From Streptococcus infantis (GTDB lineage: Bacteria; Bacillota; Bacilli; Lactobacillales; Streptococcaceae), in the NCBI RefSeq assembly GCF_018499575.1, contig NZ_JAHDAP010000002.1:62001-126000 (forward strand): a stretch of 64,000 bases of DNA, read 5' to 3'. Positions 28,668-36,467 of this stretch are shown here, one piece after another. The position numbers and the translations under genes were made by a program. Under the pieces are notes generated by a model. That model had not been told where the DNA came from. It saw nothing but the letters and a program-made list of their open reading frames with translations, and ran no database searches. How positions within the stretch are numbered: position 1 is the first letter of the stretch; the number at the start of each line of letters is the position of its first letter.

Positions 28668-29693
28668 GTTATAGTCAAAGCGAATGACTTGATCCGTTGC
28701 GTCTACATACGCGTGGACTCCAAAGGGAACAATTGCTCTTGGTGTGGCATGGCCAACGTTTAGATTATAGACAATCGGGATATTGCTATCAATGGTGTCC
28801 ATTAAAGCCTCCTTATAGTCGTCATAGAAGGTTTCATCCATAGGTTTTCCGACCAAGAGTCCACTGATGACTTCGAATATCCCAGTTTCTTTTAAAGCCT
28901 GCAACATTTTTTTGAAATCATCAGGTTCAGGCTTTTCTTCACTTGTTTCTAGCAATAGAATCTTTCCTTTCCAGTCGGATAAGTCAGGGAAGAGTCTGTA
29001 CTTTTGGCAGAGGTCTGTGCTATCTGCGTGTAGAGAGTTGTCAAAAATATCATAGAGAGACTCAAGACAACCACCGAGGATTTCTCCCTCAAACTGAGCA
29101 TTTCCTTGCAACAACTCAAAACCGGTATTTGCATGACTGATACGAGGTGTTCCCAGAGCCTTGGGACTAAAATCAGTTCGTTCCTCATACCAAACGTCAC
29201 TAGGGCGGATTTCTGAGATTTTTCCTGTTTCTATCAATTCTTTAAAGTAGTGGAGGCTATATGGCAACATTTCTTTGTCTAACTCACAAATGTCTGCTAG
29301 AAATGATTGGCCGTAAAAAGTCTTGATTCCTAGTTTATGCAACATGAGATGGTTCATGGTCGTATCCGAGAAACCGAGAAAAATCTTTGGTTTGATAACC
29401 TTTTGTAGTTGGTCATTTTCAAAAAGATAAGGTAGCAAGCGATAGGTATCGTTTCCACCAATGGCGCATAGGATCATGTCGATGCTATCATCAGAAAAGG
29501 CATGAATCAAATCCTCTGCACGTGCCTCAGGATGTTCTTTGATAAAATCTAAGCCTTTTAGTGAATGGGGCAAAAAGACAGGTTTGAGTCCCAGATTCTT
29601 TAGACGTTGGACACCCAAGTCCATTTCGTGTTTGACAAAGTATTCTCCTATAATCCCACTAGATAAACTTATAATACCAATAGTAGAAGTCAT
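28638..29693 (-). CDS. S66 family peptidase (LD-carboxypeptidase/MccF-like)
   Basis: A 351-residue protein of the S66 family, whose members cut murein tetrapeptides (LdcA) or detoxify microcin C (MccF). Landmarks: N-terminal GIISLSSGI, nucleophile-elbow region IGGNDTYRLLPYL (79-90), catalytic-Glu region GGCLESLYD (207 onward) and C-terminal VGHATPRAIVPFG with His315. At the elbow, residue 83, where MccF has the catalytic Ser, I read Thr. The last six residues EWDRNW come from an intergenic repeat that reads into the gene. Which substrate it uses is open. Confidence 0.85.
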   Translation of the reverse strand: MTSTIGIISLSSGIIGEYFVKHEMDLGVQRLKNLGLKPVFLPHSLKGLDFIKEHPEARAEDLIHAFSDDSIDMILCAIGGNDTYRLLPYLFENDQLQKVIKPKIFLGFSDTTMNHLMLHKLGIKTFYGQSFLADICELDKEMLPYSLHYFKELIETGKISEIRPSDVWYEERTDFSPKALGTPRISHANTGFELLQGNAQFEGEILGGCLESLYDIFDNSLHADSTDLCQKYRLFPDLSDWKGKILLLETSEEKPEPDDFKKMLQALKETGIFEVISGLLVGKPMDETFYDDYKEALMDTIDSNIPIVYNLNVGHATPRAIVPFGVHAYVDATDQVIRFDYNKEREWDRNW

Positions 29694-29794
29694 ATATTAT
29701 CCTCCTAGAAAAAATTGATGCTATTGTATCACAAAAGATGAGGGGAAACAACAAGAATTAGAATCAGAAAAAGGCTTTTAGATTAAGAAAGTAA

Positions 29795-29828
29795 GCAAAA
29801 AAGCAACCAATTGTGTGGTTGCTTTTAT
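29795..29828 (-). terminator. Terminator of the SemiSWEET gene
   Basis: AAGCAACCA and TGGTTGCTT pair, with T-run on the minus strand side. It could also act on the plus strand, where no gene needs it. Confidence 0.8.
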
Positions 29829-29841
29829 AGTAGTTAATTTC

Positions 29842-30105
29842 TTATAGAGCAGTAAGGAAGGTCAGTCCGCCAAGGATAACCCCAGCCGAGTTTGGAATGA
29901 TTAGAATCCAGTCTTTCTTAGGCTCTTTTGTCCATCCATAAATGACCCAGATTAAGCAAGAGACTGCTGCTGATAAAGGTTGAAATGGTTGAGCTTTATT
30001 TCCTTGTAAATTGGCAAAAATTTGGGGGATGTAGGCTATAAATACAATAATCCCGATAAAGGCACCAATTGAACCAACAATTTGATTAATTCTATGTTTA
30101 GTCAT
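29842..30105 (-). CDS. SemiSWEET family sugar transporter
   Basis: An 87-residue membrane protein with three helices, the size of a bacterial SemiSWEET, which works as a dimer to move sugars. The PQ-loop motif is visible in the first helix (FIAYIPQIFANL) and the second half reads LIWVIYGWTKEPKKDWILIIPNS. The specific sugar cannot be predicted. Single gene with its own terminator and AAGGAG before the ATG. Confidence 0.88.
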   Translation of the reverse strand: MTKHRINQIVGSIGAFIGIIVFIAYIPQIFANLQGNKAQPFQPLSAAVSCLIWVIYGWTKEPKKDWILIIPNSAGVILGGLTFLTAL

Positions 30106-30256
30106 ATATATTTCTCCTTATTACTTTATTAGCATAACAGAAAAACAACTTGGATTCAAGGATAAAACCTCGGGATTCCAAGGGAAGACTTTACATTAGA
30201 ATGTTATTAGAAAATGTGTTTACTTCTTTTGAGAATCGAAAAATGATTTGGAACTA

Positions 30257-30294
30257 CAAAAAAAGTAGTCTGTCTACAAAACACACTACTTTTA
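30257..30294 (-). terminator. Terminator of the corA-DUF1129 operon
   Basis: Minus strand AAAAGTAGT ... ACTACTTTT followed by TTT. Confidence 0.8.
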
Positions 30295-30303
30295 TTGTTT
30301 ATC

Positions 30304-30978
30304 TTAATATCTAGCTGGTCCTGCACTTGCGCTCTTGATGTTGAAGCGTTTCTTGAGGTAGAAACGTAGGGCAAGGAGAGCTCCTCCAATCACCAATAAA
30401 ACAAGAGGTGGTAAGCTGATGTTGATGGCTTGTGGAAGGAAATTGCTCAAGAAGAGAATGAAAACCCAGACAAACATGGTTGCTAACATAACCAAAAGTG
30501 ATTTCCAGAATGGAGGACGTTGGCTACGGTCAGTATCAGGTCCGTAGTAGCGGTAGATAAAGTGGTAGAGCAGGTAAAAGGCAACTCCACCAAAGGCCCC
30601 TACACTGATAAGTGTTACCAATCCGTAGGCCACAGGTTGGTTTGAGAAGAAGCTCATCAAGGCGCTAACTACTGCAAATAATCCTGTGATGAAAAGGGCT
30701 GAATCCAACATCATCAATTTTGGATCGTCATTTTCCTTTGGATGTTCTTTTTCGTATTGTTCTTTTTCGCTGAAGCTGTGAGCCCAGTGAGTTGGTGCTC
30801 CGTAGATAGAACGAGCTGTCACTCCTTTTGGTTGTTCTTCAAGGATGTGAGGAATGACTTCTTCAAGGATGGCCTTGATTTCAGCATCGGTTTTTCCATC
30901 TTTTAGAAATTGCTGGGTTGCAATATGGATAAATTCCTGGTTTTTCTTTGTTAATTCTTTTAAATCAATCTGTGACAT
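30304..30978 (-). CDS. DUF1129 family membrane protein
   Basis: A 224-residue protein with a soluble N-terminal region of about 95 residues containing a conserved helical start (LTKKNQEFIHIATQQFLKDGK) and four membrane helices between about 98 and 215. It matches DUF1129, a Firmicutes family of unknown function often found beside corA. It sits 12 bases downstream of corA, so the two are probably co-transcribed. Confidence 0.82.
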   Translation of the reverse strand: MSQIDLKELTKKNQEFIHIATQQFLKDGKTDAEIKAILEEVIPHILEEQPKGVTARSIYGAPTHWAHSFSEKEQYEKEHPKENDDPKLMMLDSALFITGLFAVVSALMSFFSNQPVAYGLVTLISVGAFGGVAFYLLYHFIYRYYGPDTDRSQRPPFWKSLLVMLATMFVWVFILFLSNFLPQAINISLPPLVLLVIGGALLALRFYLKKRFNIKSASAGPARY

Positions 30979-30990
30979 AATAACTCCTGT

Positions 30991-31935
30991 TTAGAACCAT
31001 TTTTTATGGATGAGGTAAAGAGTGAGAGAAACACTCATAGCAAAGGCGATAAAGACGATGAGCCAGAAAGCATGCGGTTCTCCGTTTAAAGGGATTTCAT
31101 TATCCTTAAAGTTCATTCCGTAAGCTGAGAAAATCATAGTCGGGATAGACATAACGATGGTCACGAGGGCCAAGGTTTTCATGATATTGTTCTGGTTGTT
31201 TGAAATGATAGAGGCAAAGGTCTCTGTCATAGAGTGAAGGACGTTTCCATAGATATCCGCCATCTCGATGGCCTGTTGCGTTTCAATCAAGGTATCTTCC
31301 AGTAGATCTTCGTCTTCAAGGTATTTCTTGATATTGCTAGTTGCGCTGGTCAACTTTTTAATCACGCGCTCGTTTGTCTTAAGAGAGGCCTTGAAGTAGA
31401 CGATGGTCTTTTCCAACTCCATGAGTTCAATCAATTCTTCATTTCGAGTAGATTTGTGAAGTTGGCTTTCGATTTGCTCACTCTTACGTTCGATAGAACG
31501 GAGGGCTGTCAAGTATATCTCTGCATTGCGATAGAGGATTTGGAAGATGAAGCGCGAACGCATGAAGGTATAGAAATTTCGAAGCCTACGATTGATAAAG
31601 ACATCAAGAAGTGGTAGAGGCTCCAAGCAAGTAGTGATGATAGCCTCTTCCGTGATGATAATCCCTAAGGGAATCGTTACATAGTAGGTCTGGTTATTTC
31701 TTTCCTCTGTGATTGGGACGTCCACGATGATCAAGGTGTATTCATCTTCAATCGTGATACGAGACATTTCTTCCGCATCGAGTGGTGCACGGAGGTCAGC
31801 GATATCAATATCAAAGGCAGAGGCGATTTCCATCGATTCGCTTTGGGTAGGATTAACGAGATTGATCCAAGTGCCCGGCTGGAGCGTATCGATCTCTTTA
31901 AATTCAGTTGTAGTTGAGAGAAAGACTTGCTTCAT
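30991..31935 (-). CDS. corA: CorA family magnesium transporter
   Basis: A 314-residue CorA-type channel for Mg2+ (sometimes Co2+/Ni2+). A long cytoplasmic funnel domain is followed by two C-terminal membrane helices, with the selectivity motif YGMNFKDNE between them (GMN at 273-275) and a basic end HKKWF. Transcribed leftward with the DUF1129 gene, divergent from uvrA. Together with mgtA at 36.5 kb this gives two Mg2+ uptake systems within 5 kb. Confidence 0.93.
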   Translation of the reverse strand: MKQVFLSTTTEFKEIDTLQPGTWINLVNPTQSESMEIASAFDIDIADLRAPLDAEEMSRITIEDEYTLIIVDVPITEERNNQTYYVTIPLGIIITEEAIITTCLEPLPLLDVFINRRLRNFYTFMRSRFIFQILYRNAEIYLTALRSIERKSEQIESQLHKSTRNEELIELMELEKTIVYFKASLKTNERVIKKLTSATSNIKKYLEDEDLLEDTLIETQQAIEMADIYGNVLHSMTETFASIISNNQNNIMKTLALVTIVMSIPTMIFSAYGMNFKDNEIPLNGEPHAFWLIVFIAFAMSVSLTLYLIHKKWF

Positions 31936-31990
31936 ATCTCCTATCCTTTCCTAATCTAATCCGTGTTTCAGTGATTTTTAGCACCGTACT

Positions 31991-31996
31991 ATTATA
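31991..31996 (-). promoter_or_regulatory. -10 element of corA
   Basis: Minus strand TATAAT, 55 bases ahead of the corA start. No strong -35 seen. Confidence 0.45.
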
Positions 31997-32037
31997 CTAC
32001 AAATTCGGCTTTTTTGGTAATAGAATTTCACTTTTTT

Positions 32038-32046
32038 TGGTATAAT
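32038..32046 (+). promoter_or_regulatory. Extended -10 promoter of uvrA
   Basis: TGG-TATAAT with -10 at 32041-32046. An ATG at 32045 overlaps this box and is not the start codon. Confidence 0.65.
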
Positions 32047-32077
32047 GGAAAGCAACAATGGACTAGAAAGAAGTAAC

Positions 32078-34909
32078 ATGCAAGATAAGATTGTCATCCA
32101 TGGGGCACGCGCCCATAATTTAAAAAATATAGATGTGGAAATTCCACGAGACAAGCTAGTTGTGGTGACGGGGCTATCGGGTTCGGGCAAGTCCAGTCTT
32201 GCCTTTGATACCCTTTATGCAGAAGGGCAACGCCGCTACGTCGAGAGTCTGTCAGCCTATGCCCGTCAGTTTTTGGGCAATATGGAAAAGCCTGATGTGG
32301 ATTCTATCGATGGTCTCAGTCCTGCTATTTCTATCGATCAGAAAACGACCAGTAAAAATCCACGTTCTACCGTTGGAACAACGACGGAAATCAACGACTA
32401 CCTACGACTCCTCTATGCACGTGTAGGAACACCCTACTGTATCAACGGACATGGGGCTATCAAGGCTTCGTCTGTCGAACAGATTGTCGACAAGGTTTTG
32501 GAATTGCCGGAACGCCAGCGCTTACAGATTCTAGCACCTGTTATCCGTAAGAAAAAAGGGCAACACAAAACTCTGATTGAAAAGATTCAAAAGGATGGCT
32601 ACGTTCGTGTCCGTGTTGATGGGATTGTCTACGATGTGACCGAAGTTCCTGAACTTGAAAAGAATAAACAACACAACATTGACGTGGTGGTAGACCGTAT
32701 CATTATCAAGGATGGTATCCGTAGTCGTCTCTTTGATTCGATTGAAGCAGCCCTTCGTATCGCTGAAGGTTATGTGGTTATCGATACTATGGATGATTCG
32801 GAGTTACTCTTTTCAGAACATTATGCCTGCCCAGTCTGTGGTTTTACCGTTCCAGAACTGGAACCTCGTCTTTTCTCTTTCAATGCTCCGTTTGGTTCTT
32901 GTAGCGAGTGTGATGGTTTGGGGATCAAGCTAGAGGTTGATACGGACTTAGTCGTACCAGATGCTAGCAAGACCCTTCGTGAGGGGGCCTTAGCACCTTG
33001 GAACCCCATCTCTTCTAACTATTATCCAAATATGCTAGAACAAGCTATGACAGCCTTTGGAGTGGACATGGATACGCCTTTTGAGGCCTTGTCTGAGGAG
33101 GACAAGCATCTCATCTTCTATGGTTCAGATGGTAAAGAATTCCATTTCCACTATGAAAATGAATTTGGTGGAGTTCGTGATATCGACATCCCTTTTGAAG
33201 GAGTTGTCAATAATATCAAGCGTCGCTATCATGAAACCAATAGTGACTACACCCGCACACAGATGCGTCTTTATATGAATGAGCTAACTTGTGGTACCTG
33301 TCACGGTTATCGCCTCAATGACCAGGCTTTATCTGTTCGTGTAGGAGGAGAGGAAGGTCTTCATATCGGAGAAATTTCAGACCTCTCCATCGCAGACCAT
33401 TTGGAAGCTATTGATCAGTTGACCCTATCAAAAAACGAAGCCATTATCGCTCGTCCGATTCTTAAGGAAATCAAAGATCGCTTGACCTTCCTCAATAATG
33501 TGGGACTTAACTATTTGACTCTCTCTCGCTCGGCAGGAACATTATCAGGTGGAGAAAGCCAACGTATTCGCTTGGCAACTCAAATTGGTTCCAATCTCTC
33601 AGGAGTCCTCTATATCCTAGACGAGCCGTCCATCGGTCTTCACCAGAGGGACAATGATCGCCTGATTGCCAGTCTGAAAAAGATGCGTGATTTGGGAAAT
33701 ACTCTTATCGTGGTAGAACATGATGAAGATACCATGCGAGAGGCTGATTATCTGATAGACGTCGGCCCTGGTGCAGGGGTCTTTGGTGGAGAAATTGTTG
33801 CTGCGGGAACGCCTAAGCAGGTAGCTCGCAACAGTAAGTCCATCACAGGACAGTATTTGGCAGGTAAACGTGCCATCCCAGTACCGACGGAACGCCGTGT
33901 AGGCAATGGGCGCTTCATCGAGGTGACTGGGGCGCGTGAAAACAACCTACAAAATATCACTGCTCGCTTCCCCTTAGGAAAATTTATCGCTGTGACTGGT
34001 GTATCCGGTTCAGGCAAGTCGACCCTCATTAACAGCATCCTCAAAAAAGCCATTGCTCAAAAGCTTAACCGCAATTCAGATAAGCCTGGTAAGTTTAAGG
34101 CGATTACAGGAATTGAGCATATCGACCGTCTGATTGATATTGACCAAAGTCCTATTGGAAGAACACCAAGGTCCAATCCTGCAACCTATACAGGTGTCTT
34201 TGATGACATTCGAGACCTCTTCGCTCAGACAAATGAAGCCAAGATTCGAGGCTACAAAAAGGGACGTTTCAGCTTCAATGTTAAGGGTGGTCGCTGTGAG
34301 GCCTGCTCGGGTGATGGGATTATCAAGATTGAGATGCACTTCTTGCCAGATGTTTATGTGGCTTGTGAAGTCTGCCACGGAACCCGCTACAACAGTGAAA
34401 CGCTAGAAGTTCACTATAAGGAAAAGAATATCTCGCAAGTCTTGGATATGACCGTCAACGATGCGGTAGAATTTTTCAAACACATTCCGAAAATTCAACG
34501 CAAACTCCAGACTATCAAAGATGTAGGTTTAGGTTATGTGACCTTGGGCCAACCAGCCACGACTCTTTCTGGAGGAGAAGCTCAACGTATGAAGTTGGCC
34601 AGTGAACTCCATAAGCGCTCAACAGGTAAGTCATTCTATATTCTGGATGAGCCGACGACAGGACTTCATACGGAGGACATCGCTCGTTTGCTTACCGTTT
34701 TGTCTCGCTTTGTCGATGATGGCAATACAGTTCTCGTGATCGAGCACAATCTAGATGTTATCAAAACAGCAGACCATATTATCGACTTAGGACCAGAAGG
34801 CGGTGTTGGTGGTGGGACCATCATTGCAACAGGAACTCCAGAAGAAGTAGCTGCGAATCAAGCTAGCTATACAGGACAGTATTTGAAAGGAAAGTTACAT
34901 CATGAATAA
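32078..34909 (+). CDS. uvrA: Excinuclease ABC subunit A
   Basis: A 943-residue nucleotide-excision repair damage sensor of normal length. Two ABC modules: Walker [14 protein letters not shown] near the start and [13 protein letters not shown] in the second half; signatures [12 protein letters not shown] and [12 protein letters not shown]; Walker [12 protein letters not shown] and [11 protein letters not shown]. Zinc modules read CPVCGF..CSECDG and [14 protein letters not shown]. The start [17 protein letters not shown] at 32078 has a modest purine-rich site (AGAAAGAAG). Overlaps the M24 peptidase gene by eight bases. Confidence 0.97.
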   Translation: MQDKIVIHGARAHNLKNIDVEIPRDKLVVVTGLSGSGKSSLAFDTLYAEGQRRYVESLSAYARQFLGNMEKPDVDSIDGLSPAISIDQKTTSKNPRSTVGTTTEINDYLRLLYARVGTPYCINGHGAIKASSVEQIVDKVLELPERQRLQILAPVIRKKKGQHKTLIEKIQKDGYVRVRVDGIVYDVTEVPELEKNKQHNIDVVVDRIIIKDGIRSRLFDSIEAALRIAEGYVVIDTMDDSELLFSEHYACPVCGFTVPELEPRLFSFNAPFGSCSECDGLGIKLEVDTDLVVPDASKTLREGALAPWNPISSNYYPNMLEQAMTAFGVDMDTPFEALSEEDKHLIFYGSDGKEFHFHYENEFGGVRDIDIPFEGVVNNIKRRYHETNSDYTRTQMRLYMNELTCGTCHGYRLNDQALSVRVGGEEGLHIGEISDLSIADHLEAIDQLTLSKNEAIIARPILKEIKDRLTFLNNVGLNYLTLSRSAGTLSGGESQRIRLATQIGSNLSGVLYILDEPSIGLHQRDNDRLIASLKKMRDLGNTLIVVEHDEDTMREADYLIDVGPGAGVFGGEIVAAGTPKQVARNSKSITGQYLAGKRAIPVPTERRVGNGRFIEVTGARENNLQNITARFPLGKFIAVTGVSGSGKSTLINSILKKAIAQKLNRNSDKPGKFKAITGIEHIDRLIDIDQSPIGRTPRSNPATYTGVFDDIRDLFAQTNEAKIRGYKKGRFSFNVKGGRCEACSGDGIIKIEMHFLPDVYVACEVCHGTRYNSETLEVHYKEKNISQVLDMTVNDAVEFFKHIPKIQRKLQTIKDVGLGYVTLGQPATTLSGGEAQRMKLASELHKRSTGKSFYILDEPTTGLHTEDIARLLTVLSRFVDDGNTVLVIEHNLDVIKTADHIIDLGPEGGVGGGTIIATGTPEEVAANQASYTGQYLKGKLHHE

Positions 34910-35963
34910 ACGTGTGCAAGCATTTTTAGATAAAATGCAAGAAAAAGAACTAGATGGAATTATTATCAATAACCTTAAAAATGTCTACTATTTGACAGGA
35001 TTTTGGGGTTCAAATGGGACAGTCTTTATCAGTCGTGACCGTCAGGTCTTAGTGACAGATGCTCGCTATATTATCGCTGCCAAGCAAGAAGTTACTGGCT
35101 TTGGGATTTTTGCAGAACGTGATGAGTTGGCAACTATCGCAAAGATTGCTAAAGATATGGGTCTTTCTCGTATTGGTTTTGAAGATGAAATTTCAGTTTC
35201 TTATTACCACCGTATGCAGGGAGCTTTTGAAGGGTTGGAACTAGTTCCACAGACACAGTTTGTTGAAGCTCTTCGTATGATTAAGGATGAGACAGAGATT
35301 GCGACGATTCGCAAGGCTTGTTCAATCTCAGATCAAGCTTTCCACGATGCCCTTGAATTTATTAAGCCAGGGAAGACTGAGATTGAAATTGCCAATTTCC
35401 TCGACTTCCGCATGCGTGAGTTGGGAGCGGCAGGCTTGTCTTTTGATACCATCCTAGCGAGTGGAATCAACTCTTCTAAACCCCATGCTCACCCAATGCA
35501 TAAACCAGTAGAACTAGGCGAAGCCATTACTATGGACTTCGGTTGCCTTTACGAGCATTATGTGAGTGATATGACACGGACCATCTATCTAGGCCATGTC
35601 AGTGACGAACAAGCAGAAATCTACAACACTGTTTTGAAGGCTAACCAGGCCCTGATTGACCAGGCTAAGGCTGGCTTAGGATTCCGTGATTTTGACAAGA
35701 TTCCTCGTGATATCATTGTGGAAGCAGGCTATGGAGAATACTTTACACACGGTATTGGCCATGGTATCGGACTGGATATTCACGAAGAGCCTTACTTTAG
35801 TCAAACTTCGAAAGAAGTTATTAAATCGGGTATGGTCTTGACTGATGAACCAGGTATTTATATTGAAGGAAAATACGGAGTCCGTATCGAAGATGATATC
35901 CTCATTACAGATACAGGTTGCGAGCTATTGACCCTTGCTCCAAAAGAATTGATTGTTATCTAA
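34902..35963 (+). CDS. M24 family Xaa-Pro aminopeptidase-like protein
   Basis: A 353-residue metallopeptidase with a creatinase-like N-domain ([33 protein letters not shown]) and a pita-bread M24 domain. Metal ligands appear in [21 protein letters not shown] (two Asp), [13 protein letters not shown] (His), [10 protein letters not shown] (Glu) and [11 protein letters not shown] (Glu). Likely cleaves X-Pro peptides (PepP/PepQ type); the exact specificity is not evident. Coupled to uvrA by overlap. Confidence 0.9.
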   Translation: MNKRVQAFLDKMQEKELDGIIINNLKNVYYLTGFWGSNGTVFISRDRQVLVTDARYIIAAKQEVTGFGIFAERDELATIAKIAKDMGLSRIGFEDEISVSYYHRMQGAFEGLELVPQTQFVEALRMIKDETEIATIRKACSISDQAFHDALEFIKPGKTEIEIANFLDFRMRELGAAGLSFDTILASGINSSKPHAHPMHKPVELGEAITMDFGCLYEHYVSDMTRTIYLGHVSDEQAEIYNTVLKANQALIDQAKAGLGFRDFDKIPRDIIVEAGYGEYFTHGIGHGIGLDIHEEPYFSQTSKEVIKSGMVLTDEPGIYIEGKYGVRIEDDILITDTGCELLTLAPKELIVI

Positions 35964-35981
35964 GAAAAATGAGATAAATCA

Positions 35982-36010
35982 TTGACTTTTACTATTGAAA
36001 GGTTTATACT
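35982..36010 (+). promoter_or_regulatory. Promoter of the mgtA leader
   Basis: -35 TTGACT (35982-35987), 17-base spacer, -10 TATACT (36005-36010). Transcription should start near 36017, at the 5' edge of the M-box. Confidence 0.8.
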
Positions 36011-36017
36011 GAAAGGC

Positions 36018-36165
36018 GAAAACGGTAGGTGAGGCTACCATAGGGATACGGATGACTACCGCAAAGCAGTGGAGACACTACTCGTTGGTCAACAGTCCTG
36101 GTCGCGAAGGTCAAGACTAAGCTCATTACATCGCCCTATGGAGTTAAAGCTTGAACGAAAACAGA
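36018..36165 (+). ncRNA. M-box (ykoK) magnesium riboswitch
   Basis: The conserved M-box blocks appear in order: GGTAGGTGAGGCTACC, then GGGATACGG, GACTACCGC, GGTCAACAG, and near the 3' end CCCTATGG-AGTTAAAGCTT-GAACGAA. CCATAGGG at 36037 pairs with CCCTATGG at 36134, closing the P1-like helix. M-box RNAs fold on Mg2+ and switch off Mg2+ transporters. The MgtA-type ATPase downstream fits this. A terminator hairpin follows at 36179-36206 as expression platform. Confidence 0.9.
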
Positions 36166-36178
36166 TAATAAGTTTTTT

Positions 36179-36206
36179 GTCCTGCCATTTTATGGCAGGA
36201 CTTTCT
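36179..36206 (+). terminator. Riboswitch-controlled terminator of the M-box
   Basis: GTCCTGCCAT and ATGGCAGGAC form a 10-bp stem with a TTT loop followed by TTTCTG, a weak T-tract. It would form when Mg2+ is plentiful. Confidence 0.75.
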
Positions 36207-36237
36207 GCTGTTTTAGAACAAAGAAAGGAGACAAACG

Positions 36238-36309
36238 ATGCAAATTGACGATCATCCAGAACCGCACATACACAGCCAATCGCTGATTTGTGTCGTTCTG
36301 TCCTTATAA
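36238..36309 (+). CDS. Putative 23-residue leader peptide upstream of mgtA
   Basis: A short ORF behind an ideal ribosome binding site (AAAGGAG, seven bases before the ATG). It begins MQIDDHPEPHIH and ends CVVLSL-stop, so the N-terminus is rich in Asp, Glu, Pro and His. It lies after the M-box terminator and before mgtA. Its codons 10-16 form the 5' arm of a long hairpin (36267-36330). In enterobacteria, MgtL with its acidic/proline start stalls or drops ribosomes at low Mg2+; this ORF may act similarly. That it is translated is inferred. Confidence 0.6.
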   Translation: MQIDDHPEPHIHSQSLICVVLSL

Positions 36310-36330
36310 AGTGATTGGTTCCTGTGTATG
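36267..36330 (+). promoter_or_regulatory. Leader hairpin overlapping the mgtA leader peptide
   Basis: CATACACAG-CCAATCGCT (36267-36284) pairs with AGTGATTGG-TTC-CTGTGTATG (36310-36330): 18 pairs including one G-U, with a 3-base bulge. The leader-peptide stop codon lies in the 25-base loop, so a translating ribosome would open the 5' arm. No T-run follows directly. Confidence 0.7.
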
Positions 36331-36435
36331 ATACTCTTCGAAAATCAAATTCAAACCACGTCAATGTCGCCTTGCCGTACTCAAGTACAGCCTGTGGCTA
36401 GTTTCCTAGTTTGCTCTTTGATTTTCATTGAGTAT
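36331..36435. repeat. BOX element (boxA-boxC, no boxB) in the mgtA leader
   Basis: A 105-bp element with the same ends as the 26498 copy (ATACTCTTCGAAAATC ... GATTTTCATTGAGTAT) and a near-consensus boxA core TGTCGCCTTGCCGTA, then CTAGTTTCCTAGTTTGC of boxC. It abuts the leader hairpin and ends 32 bases before the mgtA start. Confidence 0.88.
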
Positions 36436-36467
36436 GAAATCACCATTCATACAGATAGGAGAAACCA

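Noticed and set aside
28452..28763. ORF of 103 codons after the CPBP gene
   Set aside because: Produced by the dispersed repeat and the antisense of the S66 gene.
36018..36206. yybP-ykoY manganese riboswitch as an alternative for the mgtA leader
   Set aside because: The conserved blocks GGTGAGGCT, GGTCAACAG and TTAAAGCTT fit the M-box, and the ATPase is MgtA-like; the yybP-ykoY core was not found.
36089..36364. Minus-strand ORF of 91 codons over the mgtA leader
   Set aside because: It is antisense to the M-box, leader peptide and BOX, whose structures explain the sequence.
36331..36435. RUP element
   Set aside because: Considered because of the inverted ends, but the core matches the boxA primer region (TCGCCTTGCCGTA) and boxC, so BOX is the better name.
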